Positions 45,078 to 53,761 of a stretch of DNA of 64,000 bases are shown here, one piece after another (position 1 is the first letter of the stretch; every line of letters begins with the position of its first letter). The position numbers were made by a program, and so were the translations under genes. Below the pieces are notes generated by a model. The model had not been told where the DNA came from, did no database searches, and saw only the letters and a list, made by a program, of their open reading frames with translations. The stretch lies in contig NFUO01000484.1 of assembly GCA_002197545.1 (NCBI GenBank), forward strand, positions 1 through 64,000, given 5' to 3'. This stretch comes from Acidobacteria subdivision 2 bacterium RH1 MAG20 (lineage in GTDB: Bacteria > Acidobacteriota > Terriglobia > Terriglobales > Acidobacteriaceae).

Positions 45078-47784
45078 GCTCTCCCTCCGTTGCCGCATCG
45101 TCATCCATCTCTTCTTCAAATGCCGATGCATCGATGCGGCACAACAGACGTTGAGCGCAATAAGTGCATGTCGTCGGAAAACTCTTTGGTCTGACTCGCG
45201 CATCGCCCTGATAGAAATCCTCGGCCAACGAGGTCAGAACATGACGCCACTCTTCCACCTGTTGTTCGAGATTTGCTGGATGCTTCCTCGGCATTTTGAT
45301 TCCTGCGGTCTCGCTTGTAGCAAATCCCTGCAAGCCCATGTCCTTTCCAGCCCGCACCTGTCCAAATGCCACCGCCTCCAGTTGCACTGCATCTGACAGC
45401 ACAGCATAGAGCGGTAATTGCGGCGCCTCGGGCCTCTCCGATAACCAGTCGCCGGGCTTGGCTTGCCCGGTCTTGTAGTCGATGATGATCTCTCCGCTCT
45501 CGCCAATATCTACTCGATCTACTCGCACGCTCAGGCGCAGGGGACCAATCTGCACATCCTTCAACTCCTTCTCGCTTAGCTTCACTTCAAATGGAGGCCT
45601 CTTCATCTCGAGTTCCAGCCAGGGCCGCAGCAGATTTCGTAACCGTTCTCGTTGCATATCCAGATAAGCGGCGTCCCAGGGCGTTGAACTCAACTTCGCA
45701 GCTCTTTCCAGAGCGCTCGATATGCATTGTTCCAGCAAAGCCTCTCGCTTTGATAGAAGCATAGATTTCAATTCACTCTGCGTCTTCACTTCGTTCCAGA
45801 ACTTTTCCAACACAAGATGAACGACAGTCCCACGCTCTGCCGCATCCATGCCCATCTCCGTGCTGCGAATCTCCGTGGACCAAAGCCGCCGCTCCGCAAA
45901 GGCGCGAAATCCGCATGCCGCCTGCAATCGCAGAATCTCCGCACCGCCGCGAATCACCTGGTCCGGTGGCTGTGGTAACTGAGCCGCATCCTCGATCTTC
46001 TCGGTTTCAACTACAAGCCGCTCGTCTTCGTCCGCCATAAGTACGTCAGCGGCAATCTTCTCCAATTCCAGACCATTCAGTGTGGCTGAGGGATGCTGCC
46101 GTCCTTCAGAGCACTCCATCGCGTAACTGAAGACCACGGTCTTTGCGCTTTCCGCAATGCGCTCGGTCATGCGCTGCGAATACTCGTCATCGCGTCCCGC
46201 ATCTGTCCCTGGCATTGCAAGCTCACGCTGTATCGGCCAGGGCAACAGGGGATGGGAGCCTCTCGCAATCGGCCAGCTTAAATCCCCACTTTGCAAAAAC
46301 CAGGCTGCATCAAACGTCGAGCCTGTGGTTTCGAGGGGTCCCATTACCTGTACGGGGGCCTCTCGCGATTCGGGTGCGAAGATCGTCTGCCACGCAATCC
46401 GCTCCAGGGCCTCCAAAGCCTGCCCAAATTCAACCCGTATGCCATCAAAGTCCAGCGTGGCCAACTCATCTAGTGCGCTCTCCCACTTGCGGCGCGTTTG
46501 AAACTCAACGCTGTCTTCGGCTCTGCCTGCGACCCATCCCGCGGCAGTCAAAAGCTCGCGCATTCTTTCAGCCCAATCCGAATGAGAGCGCCGCTCGCTC
46601 CTGGCAAACTGCTTCGGGGCCGTCGCCTGCATCGCGCGCAATCTCCCCAACAATCGGGTCAGCCTCGTTCTCCGTCTTGACCCCTCTACTGCTGCAATGA
46701 GACCTTCCATCGAGATCTCAGGCCACAGCATCTTTGCTCGTCGCAATTCAAATGCATCGAACTCTGCCCGGGATACTGATTCTGCGTCCAGCGAAGCGAA
46801 GTAGGGCGACAGCAGGAGTCCGCTGATTCTTTCCAGCGGCAATGGCCCTTTAACCCATCGCAATAGATCTAGAGCTACTGCCACAATTGGAGTCTCCGCC
46901 AGTGCCACCCCAACCGAGAACTCGAACGGCCCTAAGCTCCTTCCAGCAGCAATATCTTCCAACTCCGGAGCCAGCACCTCTCTGAATACGCGATCGATCT
47001 CCGCCCGCTGTTTCTCCAGGCTGGGCACGATCACTGCAACTCGGGCATCTGGTCGTTCTTCAACTACGCTTCGCACCCACCTTGCCGCCGCTCGGAACTC
47101 CTCGCGCTCATCTTTCGCTGAGACGATCATCCGCCGCTCCATAGCAACCGACAAACGCAATTCTTCAACTGTGACTCCTGTTTGCCGTAATTCGTCGATC
47201 AATCCCAACTGGGCTGGAGTCATCGAGTCAAACCCTACAAGCACGATTCCACCCTCGCTAAATTCAACTTGTCCAGCTGCGATGGCGATCCGCAGGGCCT
47301 CCTCTAGCTGAGCGCGTGCCAATAACCTATCGGTCTTGCATTGCCGATCAAACACCGTCGACCATCGCTGAAAAGCGCGTGTATCCGCGCTCACCGCTGC
47401 TCCGCGCAATTGCGCCTGCCCGTTATAGCTGCATAGCAGATTCCACGCATCTGCAGCCATCTCCGCCAACGAGTCCACCGTTCGCAAGCTGCGCAGCTCT
47501 CCATCCGCCGCCAGAATCCCTCGCCACACCGCATGTTCCTGCGTCCGGTTCAGCAATATTTTTGTAGCGTGACCTTCAACCAGCAACCTATGCCAAAGTT
47601 CTGCCGTCCACGCGTCCCATGCCATTATCGCCGGAGGGCTCCAATGATTCAGTCCCAATGTCCGATTCCGCCGGTCAAAAGCGATCCGTAGCGTCCGGGC
47701 CGCCCGCTGATTTCCCGTTACAACGGTCGCACCCCGCTCGAATGCCTGCGCAATCTCTACCGGCAACAAACCCGTACCGTCCAT
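45070..47784 (-). CDS. AddB-like nuclease subunit with Fe-S type cysteines
   Basis: 904-residue protein of the type often annotated as 'probable DNA repair protein', partner of the AddA-like helicase. It has a degenerate helicase-like body with no Walker A lysine (TVVTGNQRAARTLR at the start) and a C-terminal RecB-family nuclease with GEIIIDYKTGQAKPGDW. One Cys (AACGFRAFAERRLW) before the nuclease and three after it (CTYCAQRLLC) give the four-Cys pattern that binds a 4Fe-4S cluster in AddB and Cas4. The stop overlaps the addA-like start. Together they should replace RecBCD here. Confidence 0.87.
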   Translation of the reverse strand: MDGTGLLPVEIAQAFERGATVVTGNQRAARTLRIAFDRRNRTLGLNHWSPPAIMAWDAWTAELWHRLLVEGHATKILLNRTQEHAVWRGILAADGELRSLRTVDSLAEMAADAWNLLCSYNGQAQLRGAAVSADTRAFQRWSTVFDRQCKTDRLLARAQLEEALRIAIAAGQVEFSEGGIVLVGFDSMTPAQLGLIDELRQTGVTVEELRLSVAMERRMIVSAKDEREEFRAAARWVRSVVEERPDARVAVIVPSLEKQRAEIDRVFREVLAPELEDIAAGRSLGPFEFSVGVALAETPIVAVALDLLRWVKGPLPLERISGLLLSPYFASLDAESVSRAEFDAFELRRAKMLWPEISMEGLIAAVEGSRRRTRLTRLLGRLRAMQATAPKQFARSERRSHSDWAERMRELLTAAGWVAGRAEDSVEFQTRRKWESALDELATLDFDGIRVEFGQALEALERIAWQTIFAPESREAPVQVMGPLETTGSTFDAAWFLQSGDLSWPIARGSHPLLPWPIQRELAMPGTDAGRDDEYSQRMTERIAESAKTVVFSYAMECSEGRQHPSATLNGLELEKIAADVLMADEDERLVVETEKIEDAAQLPQPPDQVIRGGAEILRLQAACGFRAFAERRLWSTEIRSTEMGMDAAERGTVVHLVLEKFWNEVKTQSELKSMLLSKREALLEQCISSALERAAKLSSTPWDAAYLDMQRERLRNLLRPWLELEMKRPPFEVKLSEKELKDVQIGPLRLSVRVDRVDIGESGEIIIDYKTGQAKPGDWLSERPEAPQLPLYAVLSDAVQLEAVAFGQVRAGKDMGLQGFATSETAGIKMPRKHPANLEQQVEEWRHVLTSLAEDFYQGDARVRPKSFPTTCTYCAQRLLCRIDASAFEEEMDDDAATEGERD

Positions 47785-47817
47785 CTCTCGGTTATACGCC
47801 CGCTCACGCTGGAAAAA

Positions 47818-48978
47818 TCAGTCTGTCAATGGTTGATCTCTCTTCCACCACAAACTCATCCCCAGCAACGCTACCGCTGCCGCTAACGGCAAGCTCAGCG
47901 CTACCTGCAACGATCCCGTTCGGGTCGAAACCACGCCCATCAGCCACGGCAACGCCGCGGCCCCAAGGCCCGACACTGCCAGCACAATCCCAGCCTGCCG
48001 CGCCGCCGGCTTCTCAGCCATTAACAGGGCAAACGTAGCGGGAAAGAAAGGAGATAGACTCAAGCCAAGCAGCACGGCAAAGGCCGCAATTCCCATGGCT
48101 GAATGCGCCATTGCCAGTCCCGCCGTAAACACTACGGCAAGCGCCAGGCCCCAGCGCTGCACTGTCTTCTCCCCAACTCGCAGCATCACCGCCGAAGACC
48201 CGGCCCGGCCAACTGTGAGCGCCATCCACAGCAACAGCGTCGTATATTCGCTCACCGCCAACGTCTTGTCTCCATAGCGCAAGGCGTAGGTGGTCAGCCA
48301 TCCACTCAAGCATGTCTCTACGCCGCCATAGAGAAAAAGCAGCCCTGCAAAATAGACAAAGACTCCCCACCTCAGCCCCATGCCGCCAGTGGGAGCATCT
48401 GCCACGCCGATCTCTTCCGGCGCTCCCCACACCTCAGCCGTCACTCCCAATGCCGCGACCATAAACAGCCCTGCAAAGCACTCCAGCATTCCGCGCAACG
48501 CAAATCGTGGAAGCAACCATGCAGCCAGCAGCGGCGAGAGCATCGCACCGAAGCTCCACGAGAAATTGAGCAATGCCAGTGCTGATCCGCGATGCTCCGT
48601 ATACCGCCGCCCCGCCAGAATATTTGTGGACGTAATAATCTGCCCTAACCCGAAGCCCCCAACAAACAATCCCGCACAAGCCAGCCCAAGACCTGGCGCA
48701 ACCGCAAACCCGCTAAACCCAATGGCCGCCGCCGTTAGCCCTGCCAGCAGACTTCTTCGCAGGTGCCGCGAGACGCTCACGCCACCGGTAAACGATCCGC
48801 AGAACTGCGCCAGCAACAGCAACCCGCTCTGCGCATCCTGCAAATGCCACTGCCGGGTCAACAACGGAAGAATCGGCCCCAACAGAGCGGTGCCCAGCCC
48901 TGTCAGTACAAATCCGAAGTGCATCAGCCCTGCCGATGGCGCGACCTTTATCCGTTCAGCCAAATGAACTCCCGCCAA
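47818..48978 (-). CDS. major facilitator superfamily transporter
   Basis: 386-residue permease with about 12 hydrophobic helices and an interrupted centre, typical of MFS. N-terminal half begins HFGFVLTGLGTALLGPILPLL and has the loop VSRHLRRS between helices 2 and 3, a weak match to motif A. Overall it resembles the FucP/Bcr-like group of sugar or drug permeases. The substrate is not predictable. It is divergent from the Sco-like gene with a 37-base gap, and follows no related sugar genes. Confidence 0.85.
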   Translation of the reverse strand: MAGVHLAERIKVAPSAGLMHFGFVLTGLGTALLGPILPLLTRQWHLQDAQSGLLLLAQFCGSFTGGVSVSRHLRRSLLAGLTAAAIGFSGFAVAPGLGLACAGLFVGGFGLGQIITSTNILAGRRYTEHRGSALALLNFSWSFGAMLSPLLAAWLLPRFALRGMLECFAGLFMVAALGVTAEVWGAPEEIGVADAPTGGMGLRWGVFVYFAGLLFLYGGVETCLSGWLTTYALRYGDKTLAVSEYTTLLLWMALTVGRAGSSAVMLRVGEKTVQRWGLALAVVFTAGLAMAHSAMGIAAFAVLLGLSLSPFFPATFALLMAEKPAARQAGIVLAVSGLGAAALPWLMGVVSTRTGSLQVALSLPLAAAVALLGMSLWWKRDQPLTD

Positions 48979-49015
48979 GTCCCTTCCATTATCATCAATA
49001 AAGGAGTCCCCTGCC

Positions 49016-49909
49016 GTGCCTCAAAAAGCCTTATTTGCCGTCCTCCTCATCGCTCTTCTCTCCGGCTGCCGCAAGTCTCCCCAGTCAGCGGCAACCAGTT
49101 CGACAGCCGCACAGGCGTCCTTTCATATTCGCGGCAAGGTCGTCAGCACCGACGCCGCCCACGTTACCCTCGATGGCGATGTCGTCCCCGGCTTTATGGA
49201 CGCGATGACCATGCCCTACAAGCTCAAAGATCCCATCGTTGCCACCGAACTGCACCCCGGCGACCTCATCACAGCTACCGTTCTTGCCGATAAAGACGGC
49301 AGCGATTTCAGCAACGTCCGACTCGACAACATCGTTATCGTCGGCCAGGCTCGCGCCGACTATAAGCCTGCTGTCCAGTATCACGTCCCCAAGGCTGGCG
49401 ACGTTGTCCCTGACTTCAAACTCCTCAACCAGAGCGACCGTACCATCCATCTCGACCAGTTCAAGGGCAAGGTCCTCCTCATCACCTTCATCTACACCCG
49501 TTGCACCCTTTCCGACTACTGCCCGCGCATGAGCCGCAACTTCGCTGAAGTCGACCACACTCTCGCGGCAGACCCCGCGCTCTACAAGCAGACGCACCTC
49601 ATCAGCATCAGCTTTGACCCAACGTACGACACACCCAAAGTCCTCCGCAGCTATGGCGGCGCCTACACCGGCCAGTACACCAAGGAAAAGTTTCTACACT
49701 GGGACTTCGCCGCACCGCCTGAAAAAGAACTTTCCGCCATCACGCAATATTTCGATGTAGGTGTCACCCCCGGCGACAGCAAATCGTTGGTACACTCCCT
49801 TTCGACCGTCCTCATTGGCAAAGATGGAAAGGTCGTCGCCTGGTATCCAACGAACGAGTGGAAGCCCGCCGATATCGTGGCCCAGATTAAACAAGCTGCG
49901 GCGAGCTAG
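49016..49909 (+). CDS. CusF-Sco1 fusion lipoprotein, copper delivery
   Basis: 297-residue lipoprotein with a GTG start (AAAGGAG upstream). Signal with lipobox LLSGC (C18), a CusF-like copper-binding barrel (about 37-110; FMDAMTMPYKL supplies the Met-x-Met ligands), then a Sco1/SenC thioredoxin-fold domain (about 125-295). The Sco copper site here is C163-TLSDY-C169, five residues between the cysteines instead of the classical three, with the conserved His probably in SLVHSLSTVLIG. It probably delivers copper to cytochrome oxidase; no oxidase genes adjoin it. Confidence 0.87.
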   Translation: MPQKALFAVLLIALLSGCRKSPQSAATSSTAAQASFHIRGKVVSTDAAHVTLDGDVVPGFMDAMTMPYKLKDPIVATELHPGDLITATVLADKDGSDFSNVRLDNIVIVGQARADYKPAVQYHVPKAGDVVPDFKLLNQSDRTIHLDQFKGKVLLITFIYTRCTLSDYCPRMSRNFAEVDHTLAADPALYKQTHLISISFDPTYDTPKVLRSYGGAYTGQYTKEKFLHWDFAAPPEKELSAITQYFDVGVTPGDSKSLVHSLSTVLIGKDGKVVAWYPTNEWKPADIVAQIKQAAAS

Positions 49910-50269
49910 GTCTCGCCTGTAGAGATAAAGCAAGATCGAGGGCATATTGTAGTCATAGTTTGAAGTATGTTTTTATTACGAGCTGATTTTGGTGGCAGGG
50001 AAACAATGCAAGAAGCGTCAGATCAAGGATTGCATCGACAGCAGCAGTTCCTTTGTGATTGAATCCGAAGGATGCGGCGTACATTCCAATATTTTGAAAT
50101 TGAAGGCATTAGAATGTCGAAGCGGTGTTAGGTTCTTTAAAACCTGGCCCTGTGTTGCAAAATGCTCTTTTTGTATCGTAAAATTACTTTTTGTTACGTA
50201 TGATTGATGCGTCAGAACTGAAAAAGCGCAGATACCCATAGTTACGGATTTCAAAAGGAGTACTTACGA
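49910..50269. other. non-coding interval upstream of agaS
   Basis: About 360 bases, AT-richer than the surroundings. A 72-codon open frame (49989-50207) has no ribosome binding site or recognisable product and I do not call it. The right part carries the direct repeats at 50167-50205 and an AAAGGAG ribosome binding site for agaS. Confidence 0.6.
50167..50205 (+). promoter_or_regulatory. candidate AgaR operator, direct repeats
   Basis: CTTTTTGTATCGTAAAATT (50167-50185) and CTTTTTGTTACGTATGATT (50187-50205) match at 15 of 19 positions and start 20 bases apart, two helical turns, so they face the same side of DNA. They lie about 65 bases before agaS. DeoR-family regulators such as AgaR commonly bind T-rich direct repeats, so the AgaR-like protein encoded at 52783 is the likely ligand. 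Confidence 0.55.
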
Positions 50270-51457
50270 GTGGATTCTCTATCAGCATTGCTTGAGCTTT
50301 CCGGCCCTGAAAAAATCGAGGGCGGTCTCGTACACACACCCAAGGAGATTGCCCAGCAACCCGATACGTGGCTGGAAACTCTAAGTCTGCTGTTGCAGCG
50401 CGAGCGAGAGATTAAAAGCTTCCTGACTGAGTCCGGAATTCAGAGATCATCTAGTGAAAGGCCAGTCATCTATCTGATTGGCGCGGGAACGTCGGATTAT
50501 ATCGGCCATTCGCTGCACCTTCTCCTGCAGCAAAAATGGCAATGCCAGGTTGTTCCTGTTGCAAGCACAACTCTGCTTACAAATTTTGAAGACTATCTCC
50601 TGGAGGGGCGCGCAGCTCTTTGGATCTCCTTCTCGCGCTCTGGAGATAGTTCCGAAGGTGTCGCGGTGATCGAACGCGCGCTTCAGGACTGCCCAGATGT
50701 GCGCCATCTTGTGATCACCTGCAATTCTTCCGCCCGCATGTTGAAGGTGCTCGAACAGGTTCCCCATTCGTTCAGTATCGTGCTTGGCGATGCCACGAAC
50801 GACCGCAGTCTGGCGATGACCAGTTCCTTCTCCAACATGGTCCTCACTGGCCAATTTCTCGCAAATATCTGGTCGACAGAAGAGTATGTCCCTATCTGTC
50901 ATCACCTGGCGCAGGCTGCGCGGAGCTTTCTTCTGCGCGCGGCAACCCTGGTCTCTCAACTGGTCGAGGATGATTACCAGCGTGCTTGCTTCGTTGGTTC
51001 CGGTGTTCTTGCCGGAGCGGCGATGGAATCAGCGCTCAAACTGTTGGAACTCAGTGCAGGCAACGTTCAAACGATGTGGCAGCCGACATTGGCCCTCAGG
51101 CATGGTCCCATGGCTGCGCTGAACTCAAAGACGCTGTTTATTAGCTTTCTCTCCAGCGAGCATCGCTGCAGACGCTATGAACTCGACTTGCTCGAGGAAA
51201 TTGGCGGCAAGCATCTGGTGCAGAGCCGTGTAGCCATTGCTGCTGCTCCTGACGCATCTCTGCTGCAAGCCGCTGAGTATGTCCTCACGCCTGAAGAGGA
51301 CTTTGGTATCCCCGATCTTTACAGGCCGGTCCTCGATGTCATTTTTGGACAGGTACTGGGCCTCTTTTTTTCGCTGCACTACGGCTTAAAACCTGACTCT
51401 CCAAGTCCGAACGGGGCCATCAGCAGGGTTGTAGAAAATGTTGGCATTTATTTATAA
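50270..51457 (+). CDS. agaS: AgaS-type SIS-domain sugar isomerase/deaminase
   Basis: 395-residue protein with two SIS domains. AgaS converts galactosamine-6-phosphate to tagatose-6-phosphate with loss of ammonia in GalNAc catabolism. The N-terminal helix and SIS core (VIYLIGAGTSDYIG, ISFSRSGDSSEGVAVI) and the second SIS domain (ACFVGSGVLAGAAMESALKLLELSAG, LRHGPMAALN) match the family. GTG start with AAAGGAG at nine bases. It is followed by the aldolase Z-subunit gene. Confidence 0.9.
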   Translation: MDSLSALLELSGPEKIEGGLVHTPKEIAQQPDTWLETLSLLLQREREIKSFLTESGIQRSSSERPVIYLIGAGTSDYIGHSLHLLLQQKWQCQVVPVASTTLLTNFEDYLLEGRAALWISFSRSGDSSEGVAVIERALQDCPDVRHLVITCNSSARMLKVLEQVPHSFSIVLGDATNDRSLAMTSSFSNMVLTGQFLANIWSTEEYVPICHHLAQAARSFLLRAATLVSQLVEDDYQRACFVGSGVLAGAAMESALKLLELSAGNVQTMWQPTLALRHGPMAALNSKTLFISFLSSEHRCRRYELDLLEEIGGKHLVQSRVAIAAAPDASLLQAAEYVLTPEEDFGIPDLYRPVLDVIFGQVLGLFFSLHYGLKPDSPSPNGAISRVVENVGIYL

Positions 51458-51507
51458 ATCTGCCCCAGCGTACAAAAACGCTGCAATAGATCCAGGGAGC
51501 ATTTGCC

Positions 51508-52778
51508 TTGTCTACGTATCTCCATCGTCTTGCCCCTGCATACAGGCAGGGTTCGCCGTCCGGTATCTATTCCGTGTGCTCTGCCCACCCGTGGGTGCTT
51601 GAAGCAGCGATGCGCTCAGCGATCCATGACTCTACTCCTTTGCTCATCGAAGCGACCTGCAATCAGGTAAATCAATTTGGTGGATATACCGGGATGATGC
51701 CAGGAGATTTTCGGAAGCATGTTGTCTCCATTGCGCAGCGGGTTGGATTTCCCGTTGACCGAATTATTCTTGGCGGCGACCATCTCGGCCCGCATCCGTG
51801 GCATCATCTGCCGGCAGGGAAAGCCATGCAGAATGCTGTTGAGATGGTTCAACTTTACGTGCGTGAGGGCTTCACCAAGATCCATCTTGACGCAAGCATG
51901 CGCTGTGCAGACGATCCAGCCGCTTTGTCGGATGCTCAGGTAGCGCAGCGCGCCACCGAACTTTGCCGGGCTGCGGAGTCATGCCGACAGGCAGCACTGA
52001 GCTATGTCATCGGTACTGAAGTGCCGACACCCGGAGGCAGTCTCGATCCGTCGGAGAAGATTTCAGTGACCACCATGGATGCCGCGGAGCAGGCTATATC
52101 CGCGCATAAGAAAGCCTTTGCTGCTGCCGGTCTGGACAAGGCATGGAATCATGTCATCGCGCTTGTTGTTCAACCCGGCGTCGAGTTCGGAAACGATCAT
52201 GTGATTGATTACGATCCCTCCAAGGCCCAACACCTTGCAGAGGTGCTCAATCATCATCCGCAACTGGTCTTCGAGGCGCATTCAACGGACTACCGCGTCC
52301 GCTCGCCTATCGCGAGCTCATCCGCGACGGATTTTCCATCCTGAAAGTTGGACCTGCGTTGACGTATGCAATGCGTCAGGCACTCTTTGCCTTTGGCAGA
52401 ATGGAGGCGGAGTGTGTTCCATTCGATCGGCAATCACATCTTTTGCAGGTTATTGAAGATGCCATGCTGAAGCAGCCGGCAGATTGGAAGAGCCACTATC
52501 ACGGCAGTCCAGACCACCAGCACCTTCTTCGCATGTATAGCTACCGCAACCGCATTCGATACTACTGGCTGGTGCCTGAGGTGAAGCAGGCCGTAAGCAT
52601 ACTGATGACTAATATGGAACGGCATTCTCTTGATGAGATATTGCTGAGCGACTTCCTTCCAGGGCAATACGAAAAAGTCCGCAACGGGTCACTGGAACCT
52701 CAAGCGTTGCCACTGCTTCTCGATAAGATCGAGGACGCACTGGCTCCTTATCGAGCTGCCTGCGCCTCTACGAGTTGA
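51508..52778 (+). pseudogene. tagatose-bisphosphate aldolase Z subunit (AgaZ/KbaZ/GatZ), frame-broken
   Basis: The first frame (51508-52344, TTG start with GGGAG upstream) encodes residues 1-265 of a KbaZ/GatZ-family protein (IYSVCSAHPWVLEAAM, EATCNQVNQFGGYTGM, GGDHLGPHPW, FEAHSTDY), then runs into an unlike tail. The rest of the protein (AYRELIRDGFSILKVGPALTYAMRQALFAF to the natural end) continues in the -1 frame to 52778. Joined, the product is about 423 residues, the family length. One C lost from CCC at 52299-52300 would explain it. This subunit stabilises the class II aldolase AgaY/KbaY, which is not in the window. Real decay and sequence error are both possible. Confidence 0.85.
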
Positions 52779-52782
52779 GGCG

Positions 52783-53544
52783 CTAGGCCAGGGTGACTTC
52801 AATGTTGAGATTGGTCAACGATTCGACGATTGCCGGCGATACGCTTTTGTCGGTAATCACATGATGTATCCCAGTGGGTGGGATGATGCGAGACAAGCTC
52901 CTGCGTCCGAACTTTGTCGCATCACAGACGGCGACAATTTTTTTTGCAGCCTTTACCATCGCTCTGTTCACTCTTGATTCCAGAACGTTTGGCGTGGTCA
53001 CACCAGTCTCCACATCAAAGCCGTCTACTCCGAGAAAGAGAATGTCTGCGTGCATCTCTTCCAGCATGTCCTCCGCCAGCGGCCCCACAAGCGAGAATGA
53101 GTTCTTCCTCAATGTGCCGCCAGTCAGAATCACTTCAAAATCGGTTCCCGTCAATTCAGCCGCAATGTTTACTGCGTTCGTAATCACGGTAAGTCGCGAG
53201 AATCGTTTCAGGGCCAGGGCGATAGCCGTCGTCGTCGTGCCGGAATCCAGCATGATGCATTGGCCTTCCTTAATCATCTTTACAGCCGCGTCTGCGATCT
53301 TCTGTTTCTCCTGAAAATGCTGTTTCTGTTTCTCTTTCAGCGACGGATCGAAAAGCGCACCTGAATTTACCGGGAGAGCTCCTCCATGCGTCCTCGAAAT
53401 GAGGCCCTTCGACTGCAAATAGTCGAGGTCTTTCCGTATGGTGATCTGCGAAATACCAAGCTTGGCTGACAGCTCACCGACCAAGGCGCGGCCTTCGTTT
53501 TGTACTACCAGAAGAATATGCTGACGACGCTCGTCGATCAGCAT
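52783..53544 (-). CDS. agaR: DeoR-family repressor, AgaR-like
   Basis: 253-residue regulator from the ATG at 53544 (GGAAGGG upstream; the frame extends to 53595). HTH at the N-terminus with MLIDERRQHILLVVQNEGRALVGELSAKLGISQITIRKDLDYLQSKGLISRTHGGA, then a DeoR sugar-phosphate effector domain with DSGTTTTAIA and LGVDGFDVETGVTTPN. Lies between the agaS/agaZ genes and nagA and probably represses the amino-sugar genes until a sugar phosphate binds. The aga-specific name rests on context plus the effector-domain style. Confidence 0.85.
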   Translation of the reverse strand: MLIDERRQHILLVVQNEGRALVGELSAKLGISQITIRKDLDYLQSKGLISRTHGGALPVNSGALFDPSLKEKQKQHFQEKQKIADAAVKMIKEGQCIMLDSGTTTTAIALALKRFSRLTVITNAVNIAAELTGTDFEVILTGGTLRKNSFSLVGPLAEDMLEEMHADILFLGVDGFDVETGVTTPNVLESRVNRAMVKAAKKIVAVCDATKFGRRSLSRIIPPTGIHHVITDKSVSPAIVESLTNLNIEVTLA

Positions 53545-53628
53545 GTCCTGCCCTTCCGATTTCCGATCGGCGTTCCGGCTTCGTGACTTTCGCATAGTTG
53601 ATATACCGTTAGGAGGCGGATTTTTGGA

Positions 53629-53642
53629 ACGATGATAATCGT
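53629..53642. promoter_or_regulatory. palindrome upstream of agaR
   Basis: ACGAT-GATA-ATCGT, a perfect five-base inverted repeat with a four-base spacer, 85 bases before the chosen agaR start and on the agaR-nagA side. It is a candidate operator or activator site for agaR. It does not resemble the direct repeats before agaS. Confidence 0.3.
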
Positions 53643-53761
53643 AACGTCCGCGCAGCCTACCGATTGTACTGTACTTCTTATCCGTCAGGCAGGAAAAACC
53701 AGAGTGCGGAGGTGCGCAAATCCCGAATGCTTGCCGGAAACATAGATTCTCTTTCCCAGTC

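Noticed and set aside
49989..50207. 72-codon frame in the interval before agaS
   Set aside because: No ribosome binding site, no family resemblance, and it overlaps the operator-like repeats.
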